Assembly: GCF_016107625.1 (NCBI RefSeq) | Contig: NZ_JABASV010000007.1 | Coordinates: forward strand, 1-64,000 | Direction of reading: 5' to 3' | Length of the DNA stretch: 64,000 nucleotides | Source of the DNA: Vreelandella alkaliphila | Lineage (GTDB): Bacteria; Pseudomonadota; Gammaproteobacteria; Pseudomonadales; Halomonadaceae | Part shown: positions 52,591 to 61,813 of the stretch, piece by piece | How positions within the stretch are numbered: the first letter of the stretch is position 1 | Layout of the letters: every line of letters begins with the position of its first letter | Position numbers and translations under genes: made by a program | The notes under the pieces: model-generated | Told to the model about the DNA's origin: nothing | What the model saw: the letters and a program-made list of their open reading frames with translations, nothing else | The model's database searches: none

Positions 52591-54330
52591 TTAGCGGGTA
52601 CCCGCTTCCATCCAGGCTTCCATCATTTCATCGTAAGGAACGGTCGTTCCTTGCGGCATTTCATCATCAAGCTTTTGCTTAGGAGAGCCTTCTTGATCCA
52701 GCCAGTATTGCGGGTCGCGCTCTTCGTTAAGCGCTGGGGCGTAGCTATCGAAGACGTTTGCGCGAGCTAAGCGGTACATGGTGTTATCCATATCTGCCGC
52801 CAGCTTATCCAAGCCCTCTTGAGGGGTAACTTCGCCGCTCATTACCGGTGCTAGGTTTTGCCACCATAGCGGAGCCATACGCGGATAATCGGGTACGTTG
52901 GTGCCGGTAGGCGTCCAGTTGGATTCGTTGGGGCTGCGGTAGAACTCAACCAAACCACCAAGCTTGGGTGCCATTTCGGTCATCTGCTCAGAGAAAATGT
53001 CAGATTCACGAATCGGCGTTAGGCCAGCCATCAGTTTTTCAAGAGAGGTAGTTTTAGCTACCGTAAACTGGGCAAATAGCCAAGCAGCGGTTCGACGGTC
53101 TTCGGGTGTGGAGTCAAAGAACGTCCATGCACCTACATCCTGATAACCCACTTTCATGCCTTCTTCCCAGTAAGGGCCGGTAGGGGAAGGTGCCATGCGC
53201 CAAAGTGGGTTGCCTTCATCGTCGGTCACTGCTACAGCAGGATCGGTCATGTCTGCTGTAAAGGCGGTGTACCAGAAAATTTGCTGAGCAATATGACCTT
53301 GAGCAGGCACAGGACCCGCTTCACCAAAGGTCATGCCCTGTGCTTCAGGCGGTGCGAAGTCACGTAGCCAATCAACGGCTTTTTGCATGGCAAAGACAGA
53401 CGCTGGCGAGTTGGTTGCACCGCCACGACTAACGCTGGCACCTACCGGCTGGCTATCTTCGTTAACGCGAATACCCCAGTCATCGACTGGATTACCTGAT
53501 GGTACGCCCGGGCTACCCATGCCGGCCATTGAGAGCCAGGAGTCGTGGAAGCGCCAGCCAAGCGACGGATCACGACGGCCGTAGTCCATGTGGCCATAGA
53601 CGGTAGTGCCGTCGATTTCACCAACATGTTTGGTAAAGAACTCGGCAATATCTTGATAAGCCGTCCAATTGGTGGGTACCCCAAGATCATAGCCATAGAT
53701 TTCACGGAACTGATCTTGCAGGTCTTCGCGCTGGAACCAGTCATAACGGAACCAGTAAAGGTTGGCGAACTGCTGAGTGGGTAGTTGGTATAGGCTGCCA
53801 TCGGGGCCAGTGCCGTACTGCAAGCCAATGAAGTCGTCTAGGTCCAGCGTTGGAAGTGTGTAGTCAGCCCATTCGTTTTCCATCGCCTCGGTGAGGTTGA
53901 TGGTGGTGCCGTAACGAATGTGCGTGCCGATAGCGTCGGTGTCATTAACAAAACCGTCGTAGATGCTGTTACCTGATTGCATCTGATTTTGCATCGTATC
54001 AACGACGTCGCCTTCGCCGATAATATTATGAGTAAGGTTGATACCGGTTAACTCACTGAATGCTTCTGCGAGCACTTCACTTTCATAGACGTGAGTGGTC
54101 AAGCCTTCTGCGACAGTTTGAATATCCATACCGCGGAAAGGCTCAGCTGCTTTTGCAAACCACAGAAGTTCTTCGATTTGCTCTTCACGACTCAAGGTAG
54201 AGTTTTGGAAGTGTTCGTCGACCAAGCGCTCCGCGATTGCCCGCGCATCGTGATCGTCTGCCATCAGTGTCCCCGATGCGAGCATGAGGCTGGCGGCGAG
54301 GGTAGTAAGTTTGAACTTGTTGTTGCGCAT
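52591..54330 (-). CDS. glpV: Glycerol ABC transporter, substrate-binding protein
   Basis: A 579-residue periplasmic binding protein. The signal peptide is residues 1-24 (LTTLAASLMLASGTLMA). It is longer than usual sugar-binding proteins, as is known for GlpV of the rhizobial glycerol system. It has the family's YGTTINLTEAMENEWADYTL and QDVGAWTFFDSTPEDRRTAAWLF-type segments. It binds glycerol and delivers it to GlpP/GlpQ. It follows glpU by 94 bp. Confidence 0.92.
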   Translation of the reverse strand: MRNNKFKLTTLAASLMLASGTLMADDHDARAIAERLVDEHFQNSTLSREEQIEELLWFAKAAEPFRGMDIQTVAEGLTTHVYESEVLAEAFSELTGINLTHNIIGEGDVVDTMQNQMQSGNSIYDGFVNDTDAIGTHIRYGTTINLTEAMENEWADYTLPTLDLDDFIGLQYGTGPDGSLYQLPTQQFANLYWFRYDWFQREDLQDQFREIYGYDLGVPTNWTAYQDIAEFFTKHVGEIDGTTVYGHMDYGRRDPSLGWRFHDSWLSMAGMGSPGVPSGNPVDDWGIRVNEDSQPVGASVSRGGATNSPASVFAMQKAVDWLRDFAPPEAQGMTFGEAGPVPAQGHIAQQIFWYTAFTADMTDPAVAVTDDEGNPLWRMAPSPTGPYWEEGMKVGYQDVGAWTFFDSTPEDRRTAAWLFAQFTVAKTTSLEKLMAGLTPIRESDIFSEQMTEMAPKLGGLVEFYRSPNESNWTPTGTNVPDYPRMAPLWWQNLAPVMSGEVTPQEGLDKLAADMDNTMYRLARANVFDSYAPALNEERDPQYWLDQEGSPKQKLDDEMPQGTTVPYDEMMEAWMEAGTR

Positions 54331-54424
54331 ATTGACCTCGTTTTGTTGTGCTCTTCCCTGATATCTTGAGCGTCCTTGATACTGCCGTACTTAACGCCAG
54401 GGTTTTCCTGGAATTGCTGATTGG

Positions 54425-54697
54425 CTAACCCCAGCGCATTAACACCAGCAGCCATACCGCTGAAAGTGCTAGTGCAATCCAAATTGAAAGCGACGTGAAC
54501 CCAATGAAGCCCAAGTGAATAAACGCGGCAGACATCAAGCCGATAAACAGCCGATCACCGCGGGTGGTGCTAATGGGTAAAAATCCCTTTCTTTCAATGC
54601 TTGGCGAGCGTAGTTCCCAGATCGTCATGCCAGCGAGCATGGCCGCAATGGAAGAAAAGAAAATAGCCGTCGGTAAAGTCCATACCATCCAGGACAT
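54425..54697 (-). CDS. glpU: GlpU, small DUF2160 membrane protein
   Basis: A 90-residue membrane protein with about three helices, matching DUF2160. It has the typical start MSWMVWTLPTAIFFSSIAAM, then IERKGFLPISTTRGDRLFIG. It is always found within glycerol ABC operons; its function is not known. It lies 15 bp after glpQ. Confidence 0.92.
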   Translation of the reverse strand: MSWMVWTLPTAIFFSSIAAMLAGMTIWELRSPSIERKGFLPISTTRGDRLFIGLMSAAFIHLGFIGFTSLSIWIALALSAVWLLVLMRWG

Positions 54698-54712
54698 AAG
54701 GTTTCCTCCTAC

Positions 54713-55609
54713 TCAGGTGCGGCCCAGGGCAAAGCCCTTGGCGATATGATTGCGTACGAAGTAAACCACCAGAATGCCGGGAACAATGGTCAACATACCG
54801 GCGGCAGCAAGGGTGCCCCAGTCGATACCTGATGCCGTCGAGGTCCTGGTCATGATCATGCCGATCGGCTGAGCGTCTGTAGACGTCAGTGTGCGTGCCA
54901 GCAGCAGTTCAACCCAGGAAAACATGAACAGGAAGAAAAGCACCACGCCAATGCCAGAACTGATCATGGGAATGAAGATCTTGATGAAAAACTTGGGAAA
55001 GCTGTAGCCGTCGATATAGGCAGTTTCGTCGATTTCCTTAGGCACGCTGCTCATAAAACCTTCCAGAATCCAGATGGCCAGCGGAATATTGAATAGGCAG
55101 TGAGCTAGCGCTACGGCGATGTGCGTATCGAATAAGCCGACCGAGTAATAAAGCTGGAAGTAGGGCAGCAAAAATACTGCGGGTGGCGCCATCAAGTTGG
55201 TTAATAGCCAGAAGAACAGGTGCTTATCACCGATGAACTTGTAACGGCTGAAGGCATAGGCGGCCGGAAGTGCCACTAACATGGTGATGATCATATTCAT
55301 CACCACATACATGATGGAGTTGACGTACCCCATGTACCAGCTTGGGTTAGTGAAGATGCCGATGTAGTTGTCAAAGGTCAGGTTTTGCGGCCACAGCGTC
55401 ATCGACCCGAGGATCTCGCTGTTAGTCTGCAGCGACATATTGAGCAGCCAATAAAGGGGCAGTACCAGCAGCACGATATAGGTGCCAAGCAGAAGCCGCT
55501 TTCTCAGCCGAGAGCGTGAGTGGCGCTTGCGTCGCTCAGCTGCTGGCACCTTACTGAAAATAGTGTTGTATTTTTCACCCTGCTGGGTGTTTTCAAGTTG
55601 GTAAGACAT
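54713..55609 (-). CDS. glpQ: Glycerol ABC transporter permease GlpQ
   Basis: A 298-residue permease with six helices. The basic N-terminus (RRKRHSRSRLRKR) precedes the first helix. The ATPase-contact EAA loop reads EIDETAYIDGYSFPKFFIKI near residue 190. Second permease of the importer, it starts 1 base after glpP ends. This GlpQ is the rhizobial-nomenclature permease, not the phosphodiesterase of the same symbol. Confidence 0.92.
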   Translation of the reverse strand: MSYQLENTQQGEKYNTIFSKVPAAERRKRHSRSRLRKRLLLGTYIVLLVLPLYWLLNMSLQTNSEILGSMTLWPQNLTFDNYIGIFTNPSWYMGYVNSIMYVVMNMIITMLVALPAAYAFSRYKFIGDKHLFFWLLTNLMAPPAVFLLPYFQLYYSVGLFDTHIAVALAHCLFNIPLAIWILEGFMSSVPKEIDETAYIDGYSFPKFFIKIFIPMISSGIGVVLFFLFMFSWVELLLARTLTSTDAQPIGMIMTRTSTASGIDWGTLAAAGMLTIVPGILVVYFVRNHIAKGFALGRT

Positions 55610-55610
55610 C

Positions 55611-56498
55611 TTACACGCCTCCCTGTGAATTCTTGTCTTTCTGCAGATGCATGATGGTGGTATAGAACACCCAGCTGACTAGCAGAATGACGAGGAAGTA
55701 GATGATCGAGAAGGCGGCAGAAGGCCCCAGATCTTGCTGGCCGATAGCCATGGTGGCAAGCGATTGGGTTAGGAACGTGGTTGAACTGCCAGGTCCACCT
55801 CCGGTTAACACAAAGGGCTCGGCGTAGATCATGAAGGAGTGCATGAAGCGCAGCAGTACCGCGATGACCAGAACGTTGGTTAGCTTCGGCAGCTGAATAT
55901 AGCGAAACACTGCCCACTTAGAAGCACGGTCAATCCTTGCCGCTTGATAGTAGGCTTCAGGAATAGAGCGCAGCCCGCTATAGCAGAGCATTGCGACAAG
56001 CGGTGTCCAGTGCCAAACATCCATTAAAATAATGGTCGCCCAGGCGTCACCGGCATTACGGGTAATATTGTAATTAATACCCAGCTCGCGCAGCCCCCAG
56101 CCCATTAACCCAATATCGCCACGGGTAAAGATTTGCCAGATACTGCCAACGACGTTCCAAGGAATTAGCAGGGGCAGGGTAATCAGAATTAGTACGGCGG
56201 ACGCCTGCCAGCCCTGTTTTGGCATAATCAGCGCTATTCCTATTCCCAGTGGGATCTGGATAGCCAGAATAATCAATGAAAACATTATCTGCCGACCAAA
56301 TGCAGCTTGCAGCGCCGAATCGTTGAGCATAGTGCGAAACCACTCGGTGCCGGTAAAGAAGCTGGCGTTGGGACCTAGCACGTCCTGTACCGAGTAGTTG
56401 ACCACTGTCATCAAGGGGATAATGGCGGAAAACGCCACGAGCACTAACATTGGTAGGACTAATAACCAAGCGCGGTTGTTATAGACTTTATTATTCAT
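55611..56498 (-). CDS. glpP: Glycerol ABC transporter permease GlpP
   Basis: A 295-residue permease with six helices. The EAA loop is SIPEAYYQAARIDRASKWAV near residue 185. It starts in a 4-bp ATGA overlap with glpT. It forms the membrane channel with GlpQ. Confidence 0.92.
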   Translation of the reverse strand: MNNKVYNNRAWLLVLPMLVLVAFSAIIPLMTVVNYSVQDVLGPNASFFTGTEWFRTMLNDSALQAAFGRQIMFSLIILAIQIPLGIGIALIMPKQGWQASAVLILITLPLLIPWNVVGSIWQIFTRGDIGLMGWGLRELGINYNITRNAGDAWATIILMDVWHWTPLVAMLCYSGLRSIPEAYYQAARIDRASKWAVFRYIQLPKLTNVLVIAVLLRFMHSFMIYAEPFVLTGGGPGSSTTFLTQSLATMAIGQQDLGPSAAFSIIYFLVILLVSWVFYTTIMHLQKDKNSQGGV

Positions 56499-57592
56499 GA
56501 GGTAACCTCCACCCGGTATTCGTCCACAAACAGCCCTAACTGATCGTGGTCGAAGGTGAGATAAATATCGTCTCCGAATTCAGGGTGACCTTCCGGCAAG
56601 CGTGCCTTGAACGCCTGACCACCCAACTCAAAGGTAACAATTGAGTAGGTGCCTAGATCTTGCACCTGCCGTTTACGAGCGGGCAGGGCACCTTCACGTT
56701 TGCTGGCATGCACAGTTACAAACTCGGGGCGAATGCCGATTTTTATATTCGAACTTTTGGTATTGGCAATGGCGTCAACAAACGTCTGCGGTATGGGGAG
56801 CGGTATATCAGCAAAGATGACTTCCCCCGCATGGTGGCGTACATCCAAAATGTTCATGCCGGGACTGCCAATAAAATAGCCAACAAAGGTATGCGCGGGG
56901 GTTTCAAAGAGTTCTTGAGGAGTGCCGAACTGAACCACCTGACCTTCATACATCACAGCGATTTTGTCGGCAAAAGTTGCCGCTTCCAGCTGGTCATGGG
57001 TGACGTAAATCATGGTGATATTGAAGCGCTGGTGAATCTCCTTCAGCTTGCGGCGTAATTTCCACTTGAGCTGTGGGTCGATAACCGTTAATGGCTCGTC
57101 AAACAGAATTGCCGAGACATCATCGCGCACCAAGCCGCGCCCCATTGAAACCTTCTGCTTCTCATCGGCGGTCAGCCCTTTGGCTTTACGCTTTAGCAGG
57201 GGGGTTAACTCCAGAATCTCCGCGACTTCCTCTACCTTGGGCGTGATGCGATGGCCTGGAATGTTGATGTTACGCAATGGAAAGGCGAGGTTATCAAACA
57301 CCGTCATGGTGTCGTAAATCACCGGGAACTGAAAAACCTGAGCGATGTTACGTTCCTCAGGCGGCAACTCGTTAACTCGCTGGCCATCAAACAGCACATC
57401 CCCTTCGGAAGGTTCGAGCAGCCCGGAAATAATGTTCAGCAGGGTGGATTTGCCACACCCCGATGGCCCCAGCAGGGCATAAGCGCCGCCTTGGTGCCAG
57501 ATATGTTCCATCTGGCGAATCGCGTAATCTTCAGGTGATGTCGGGTTAGCGCTATAAGTATGCGCGAGAGCCTTTAGTATGATCTCAGCCAT
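56495..57592 (-). CDS. glpT: Glycerol ABC transporter ATPase GlpT (degenerate signature)
   Basis: A 365-residue ATPase. Walker A is GPSGCGKST (residues 42-50), Walker B ILFDEP, and the H-loop VTHDQLEAATF is normal. The signature that should read LSGGQ is LTADEKQ (GLTADEKQKVSMGRGLV). A TOBE-like regulatory domain follows from residue 240. It overlaps glpS by 8 bp. The degenerate signature predicts one inactive nucleotide site when paired with GlpS. Not related to the G3P antiporter GlpT. Confidence 0.92.
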   Translation of the reverse strand: MAEIILKALAHTYSANPTSPEDYAIRQMEHIWHQGGAYALLGPSGCGKSTLLNIISGLLEPSEGDVLFDGQRVNELPPEERNIAQVFQFPVIYDTMTVFDNLAFPLRNINIPGHRITPKVEEVAEILELTPLLKRKAKGLTADEKQKVSMGRGLVRDDVSAILFDEPLTVIDPQLKWKLRRKLKEIHQRFNITMIYVTHDQLEAATFADKIAVMYEGQVVQFGTPQELFETPAHTFVGYFIGSPGMNILDVRHHAGEVIFADIPLPIPQTFVDAIANTKSSNIKIGIRPEFVTVHASKREGALPARKRQVQDLGTYSIVTFELGGQAFKARLPEGHPEFGDDIYLTFDHDQLGLFVDEYRVEVTS

Positions 57593-58682
57593 GCTGATTC
57601 ACTCCCCGTGTTTCCGGCGTATGGACAATAGAACCCTGCTGATCGAAGACAAACAGCTTGTGGGTAGGGAAGTAGATCTTTATGCGCTGATTGACTTTAG
57701 GTGTATGAATACCAAGCAAATGGAGTACTAAAGAAAATAAGTTGTGCCGCACATGAAGGAAGGTTTCCGAACCGCTGATTTCAGCCACTTCAACTTCAAC
57801 TTCAAGCTCTAGATCATCTGCTGCATTCGGCTGTAGGCTGACGTGAGAGGCACGGACTCCAAATCGGTATGCTCCCGCGGGTAAGTTGCGTAGCGCCACA
57901 TCGCAGGGGAAATGGATATCCTGGTCGAAGGTGATTTCATTGGCAGTAAGATGCCCAGGCACAATATTGATAGGCGGTTCTGAAAACATCTCAGCGCTTA
58001 GGATGCCGTTAGGCTCGCGATAAATTTGCTCGGTTGGGCCATATTGCAGCAGCTTGCCTTCATGCAATACGGCAGTGTTGCCTCCTAACGCTAGCGCTTC
58101 GTTGGGCTCGGTGGTGGCATAAACGGCAATGCAGTTACGTGCCTTGAATAGCCCGCGAAGTTCATCGCGCAACGCTTCACGCAGTTTGTAGTCAAGATTG
58201 ACTAACGGTTCATCAAACAGGATCAGGTCCGCATCCTTAACCAAAGCGCGGCCCATGGCGGTACGCTGCTGTTGCCCACCAGAAAGCTCAAGCGGCAAGC
58301 GGTCCAGCAAGTGGTCAATCCCCAGCATGGCGGCAGTTTCACGCACACGCTTGTCGATTTCCTGCTTGGATGCCTTAGCCAGCTTAAGTGGTGACGCTAT
58401 ATTGTCGTAAACATTAAGGCTTGGGTAATTGATGAATTGCTGATACACCATGGAGACATTGCGCTTGCGGACGGATACGCCCGTGACATCCTTGCCATCC
58501 ATGTAGATTCGCCCCCGGGTAGGTTGCTCCAAACCCGCCATTAATCGCATGAGCGTTGTTTTACCTGCCAGGGTTCGCCCTAGCAGCACATTGAAAGAAC
58601 CCGGCTCCAGCTCGAGGTCCACCCCACTGATATGGGATTCACCACCGACGATGTGGTCGATATTTTGCAGATGTAAGGACAT
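57585..58682 (-). CDS. glpS: Glycerol ABC transporter ATPase GlpS (no H-loop His)
   Basis: A 365-residue ATPase and first gene of the operon. Walker A is the variant GRTLAGKTT (residues 35-43), the signature LSGGQQQRTAMGRALV is normal, and Walker B is ILFDEP. The switch H-loop reads YATTEPNEAL, with no His. ATG 58682 (MSLHLQNIDH) is chosen; the frame upstream to 58841 is A/T-rich 5' leader. It complements GlpT, whose signature is degenerate. Confidence 0.92.
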   Translation of the reverse strand: MSLHLQNIDHIVGGESHISGVDLELEPGSFNVLLGRTLAGKTTLMRLMAGLEQPTRGRIYMDGKDVTGVSVRKRNVSMVYQQFINYPSLNVYDNIASPLKLAKASKQEIDKRVRETAAMLGIDHLLDRLPLELSGGQQQRTAMGRALVKDADLILFDEPLVNLDYKLREALRDELRGLFKARNCIAVYATTEPNEALALGGNTAVLHEGKLLQYGPTEQIYREPNGILSAEMFSEPPINIVPGHLTANEITFDQDIHFPCDVALRNLPAGAYRFGVRASHVSLQPNAADDLELEVEVEVAEISGSETFLHVRHNLFSLVLHLLGIHTPKVNQRIKIYFPTHKLFVFDQQGSIVHTPETRGVNQHG

Positions 58683-58841
58683 GCCGATCTCGCTAACGTC
58701 ATTGTTATAGATAATGTTATTGGTAGAGGTCTTGCGTTGATCGCTATTGATGAAAGTGAAGCAATACTCGCTTATTCGAGATGTTAGCCTTGGCTGTTTG
58801 CACTTTATTGTCAGCCAACCATCAAGCGGACTTCCATTCAC

Positions 58842-59071
58842 TTTATTTTCAATAACGAAAGGCTAGTTGATCATTTGCGAACTTGCAACGACTTTTGTAG
58901 CTGTTTGTATTCGCTTTTAGGCGTATATCGCTGCTGCTCCGGCGGTGGGGAGTGCTGAATGACGGTTGTTTTGGTGAGAAATTGGCATTAAAACGAGGTG
59001 TTTAGAGAAGGAAAGCAGCCACTGAGTGAGATAAGCGAATGTTCGTTTGTTTCGTTTTTGAAAATATACGT
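58842..59071. promoter_or_regulatory. glp operon promoter region with GlpR-like half-sites
   Basis: Candidate DeoR/GlpR sites are TTTTCAATAACGAAA (58846-58860) and GTTTCGTTTTTGAAAAT (59049-59065). Both carry TTTC(G)...(C)GAAA-type symmetry resembling known GlpR operators. The assignment is by eye and inferred from the adjacent regulon. The leader from 58683 to 58841 is noncoding. Confidence 0.4.
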
Positions 59072-59097
59072 AAAAAACCGGCCTGGAGAGGCCGGTT
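59072..59097 (-). terminator. Intrinsic terminator after fadE
   Basis: AACCGGCC/GGCCGGTT stem (59076-59083 with 59090-59097) followed on the minus strand by a run of T's (59072-59077). Confidence 0.88.
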
Positions 59098-59124
59098 AGG
59101 ATCGCTAGTTAAAGCGAGAAAGGA

Positions 59125-61611
59125 CTACTTAACGCTGGTTTCTGCTTGCTGCGGCGTAGCCACAGGCGCTGCATTGTGATTAATCAACGTCGATTTATCA
59201 TTAGCAAACGCGTCATAGGCGAAATCATCAACCGTCAGCATCTCGAGTACTTCCGCCTCGAAAGTGCGCATAAACTGTGCGTCGTCTTCTTTGATAATCC
59301 CTTTGTCCAGTGCGGCTTCAATGCGTGCTTCAGGGTGTAGTGCCGTTTGTGGCAGCTCACCTTTGGCATAGGCTTTGTTCACCGTGCGGTAGAGGGTTTC
59401 GGCACGGTCATAATCCACCAGCAGCGCATTGTAGCGGGCAAGCGGGTTAGACTCTGCGCCATCATCTTTATCCCATGTATTGGAAAGTAGCTTGCTGCGC
59501 AGGGCGCTATGTGTGGATACGCGCTGTGCGATATCGCGAGCCAAGTCGTCATGCGGTTTATTCCAACGGCGGCCGGTCGGCATTATGATAACTTTCAATG
59601 CCTTGCCTAACACGCGGTTCGGTAGGTTATCGAAAATTTCAACGAACGCCTGTTCGGCACGGTTTAGCAAGAACCGCAGGCTATAGTGTAGCAGCGCTTC
59701 TTCACCCTCTACTTGGTCACCGGTGTGCCACTGTTTCAGTACCATGGAAGCTAGATACAGATTAGACAGAACATCACCCAAGCGTGCTGACAGCATTTCG
59801 CGCTTCTTGAGTTCAGAGCCAAGGCTGGCCATGGCGGCGTCGGCACATAGGCCAAAGCCTGCTGAAATGCGTGCAATATCCTGGGCGTAGGTAGCCGCAG
59901 GGCCACTAAAAGGTACATTTGCTTTGCCCAAGCCAAACCCAAGCGTAAAGGCACGGGCAGCATTGCCGAAAATCAGCCCTGCGTGGCCAAAGAAGGCTTT
60001 GTCGAAGGCTTTAACGTCGTTGGCATCTTTAGCGGCTAGCTCGTCCAGTACATAGGGATGGCAGCGAATCGCACCTTGACCAAAGATCATCAGGTTGCGG
60101 GTCATAATGTTGGCGCCTTCCACGGTGATTGCCACCGGGTTAGCACTGTAGCCAATGCCTAGGTAGTTGCGTGGACCCAGGGTAACGGCTTTACCACCGT
60201 GAACATCCATTGCGTCGCTAAGCAGCACGCGCTGGAACTCGGTCAATTGGCTCTTCAAGATGGCTGAAGGAACAGCGGGTTTTTCGCCATGGTCGATCAG
60301 GTTGGCGGTCTGGTAAACCGTAGCAGCAGAGATGTAAGCCAGCGAGGCCATGCGTGCTAACGGCTCTTGTACGCCTTCCATTTCAGCGACGGGTACGTTG
60401 AACTGGCGACGTACGCGGGTAAAACCACCGCTCCAGCCTAGCGCGTAGCGGGCGGTGCCGGTCGCACCAGAAGGCAAGGTAATGCAGCGACCAATCGAGA
60501 GGCACTCGACCAGCATGCGCCAGCCTTGGCCGATCATGTCTGGGCCACCAATAATGGTATCCAGCGGCACAAACACGTCGTTACCTTTAATCGGGCCGTT
60601 CATAAACGGGCTGCCGATAGGGTGGTGACGGCGACCGATGTCCATGCCCTGAGTATCCCGGGGAACGAGTGCAAGAGTAATACCCCGGTCTTCTTCGTCA
60701 CCGAGCAATTTTTCTGGATCGAAAAGACGGAAGGCTAGGCCTACCACGGTGGCGATGGGAGCCAGGGTAATCCAGCGTTTTTCGAAGTTAAGGCGTAAGC
60801 CAAGCACTTCTTCGCCATTGATAACTTGCTTACAGACAACGCCTGTATCCGGTAACGACGTGGCATCAGAGCCTGCACGCGGGCCAGTTAGGCCGAAGCA
60901 GGGGATTTCACGGCCATCAGCAAGGCGGGGCAAGTAGTGATCTTTCTGTTGTTGAGTACCGTATTTAAGCAGCAGTTCGCCTGGGCCGAGTGAGTTCGGT
61001 ACGCCAACGGTGACCATCAGCGTCTCATTAGCTGAGAGCTTCTGCAGTACCATGGACTGTGCCTTAGCTGAGAATCCGAGGCCGCCGTACTCCTTCGGAA
61101 TAATCATGCCGAAGAAGCCTTCTTTCTTTAGATAATCCCACAGTTGTTGGGGTAGGTCAGCGCGTTCTTGGGCGATATCCCAGGCGTTACACATGCCAGC
61201 TGCTTTCGAACATTGATTATCCAAAAACGCTTGTTCTGCCTCGCTCAGACCGTCGTCTTTATAGTTAAGTAACGACTCCCATTGAGGTTTGCCAGAGAAG
61301 AGCTCGCCATCCCAGGAGACGCTGCCCGCTTCTAATGCCGTGCGCTCCGTATCGGACACTTTCGGCGCTACCTTTTTGAAGGTGGCGAAAATACGCGGCG
61401 TCAGCCACTTGCTGCGCAATGCTGGTAGACCAGCAATTGCAACGGCGGCGGCCGCAATCAATAGCAGTGTGCCAATAACGCTTGCGCCAAGCACTAAGCC
61501 TACTAAGCCCAGTACGCCAAGCAGGGCCAGTGCTGGCGTAGCGCCTGCTTCGCGGCGCATCACCACGAGCAAGCCTGCAACGGCAAGCACAATGAGTAGT
61601 AAGGTGAGCAT
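59125..61611 (-). CDS. fadE: Acyl-CoA dehydrogenase FadE
   Basis: An 828-residue acyl-CoA dehydrogenase of the long FadE type, first step of fatty-acid beta-oxidation. Two N-terminal hydrophobic helices (residues 1-65) anchor it. The flavoprotein core has FFGMIIPKEYGGLGFSAKAQ, LTGPRAGSDATSLPD and VEGANIMTRNLMIFGQGAIR. The C-terminal DUF1974-type extension follows from about residue 545. GGAGAAA precedes ATG 61611. It is monocistronic. Confidence 0.96.
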   Translation of the reverse strand: MLTLLLIVLAVAGLLVVMRREAGATPALALLGVLGLVGLVLGASVIGTLLLIAAAAVAIAGLPALRSKWLTPRIFATFKKVAPKVSDTERTALEAGSVSWDGELFSGKPQWESLLNYKDDGLSEAEQAFLDNQCSKAAGMCNAWDIAQERADLPQQLWDYLKKEGFFGMIIPKEYGGLGFSAKAQSMVLQKLSANETLMVTVGVPNSLGPGELLLKYGTQQQKDHYLPRLADGREIPCFGLTGPRAGSDATSLPDTGVVCKQVINGEEVLGLRLNFEKRWITLAPIATVVGLAFRLFDPEKLLGDEEDRGITLALVPRDTQGMDIGRRHHPIGSPFMNGPIKGNDVFVPLDTIIGGPDMIGQGWRMLVECLSIGRCITLPSGATGTARYALGWSGGFTRVRRQFNVPVAEMEGVQEPLARMASLAYISAATVYQTANLIDHGEKPAVPSAILKSQLTEFQRVLLSDAMDVHGGKAVTLGPRNYLGIGYSANPVAITVEGANIMTRNLMIFGQGAIRCHPYVLDELAAKDANDVKAFDKAFFGHAGLIFGNAARAFTLGFGLGKANVPFSGPAATYAQDIARISAGFGLCADAAMASLGSELKKREMLSARLGDVLSNLYLASMVLKQWHTGDQVEGEEALLHYSLRFLLNRAEQAFVEIFDNLPNRVLGKALKVIIMPTGRRWNKPHDDLARDIAQRVSTHSALRSKLLSNTWDKDDGAESNPLARYNALLVDYDRAETLYRTVNKAYAKGELPQTALHPEARIEAALDKGIIKEDDAQFMRTFEAEVLEMLTVDDFAYDAFANDKSTLINHNAAPVATPQQAETSVK

Positions 61612-61753
61612 GGATGTTTCTCCGTGGGTGATTAATTGTGGACGTATTTAAACGTATGTTTGAATATTGTCAGAGTCACCTATATCAGTGCAAGCATTTC
61701 ACTCTTATACATTCGCTATAGTCTCTTTACTGTAGCGTAAATAGGCCATAAAA

Positions 61754-61782
61754 AAACGCCATGGCGAGTGGCCATGGCGTTT
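61754..61782 (-). terminator. Intrinsic terminator after betA
   Basis: AAACGCCATGGC (61754-61765) pairs with GCCATGGCGTTT (61771-61782). On the minus strand it ends in a T-run (61749-61756). Confidence 0.9.
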
Positions 61783-61813
61783 AGCATGTTGCATGCAGGT
61801 TTGGGTGCTGCAA

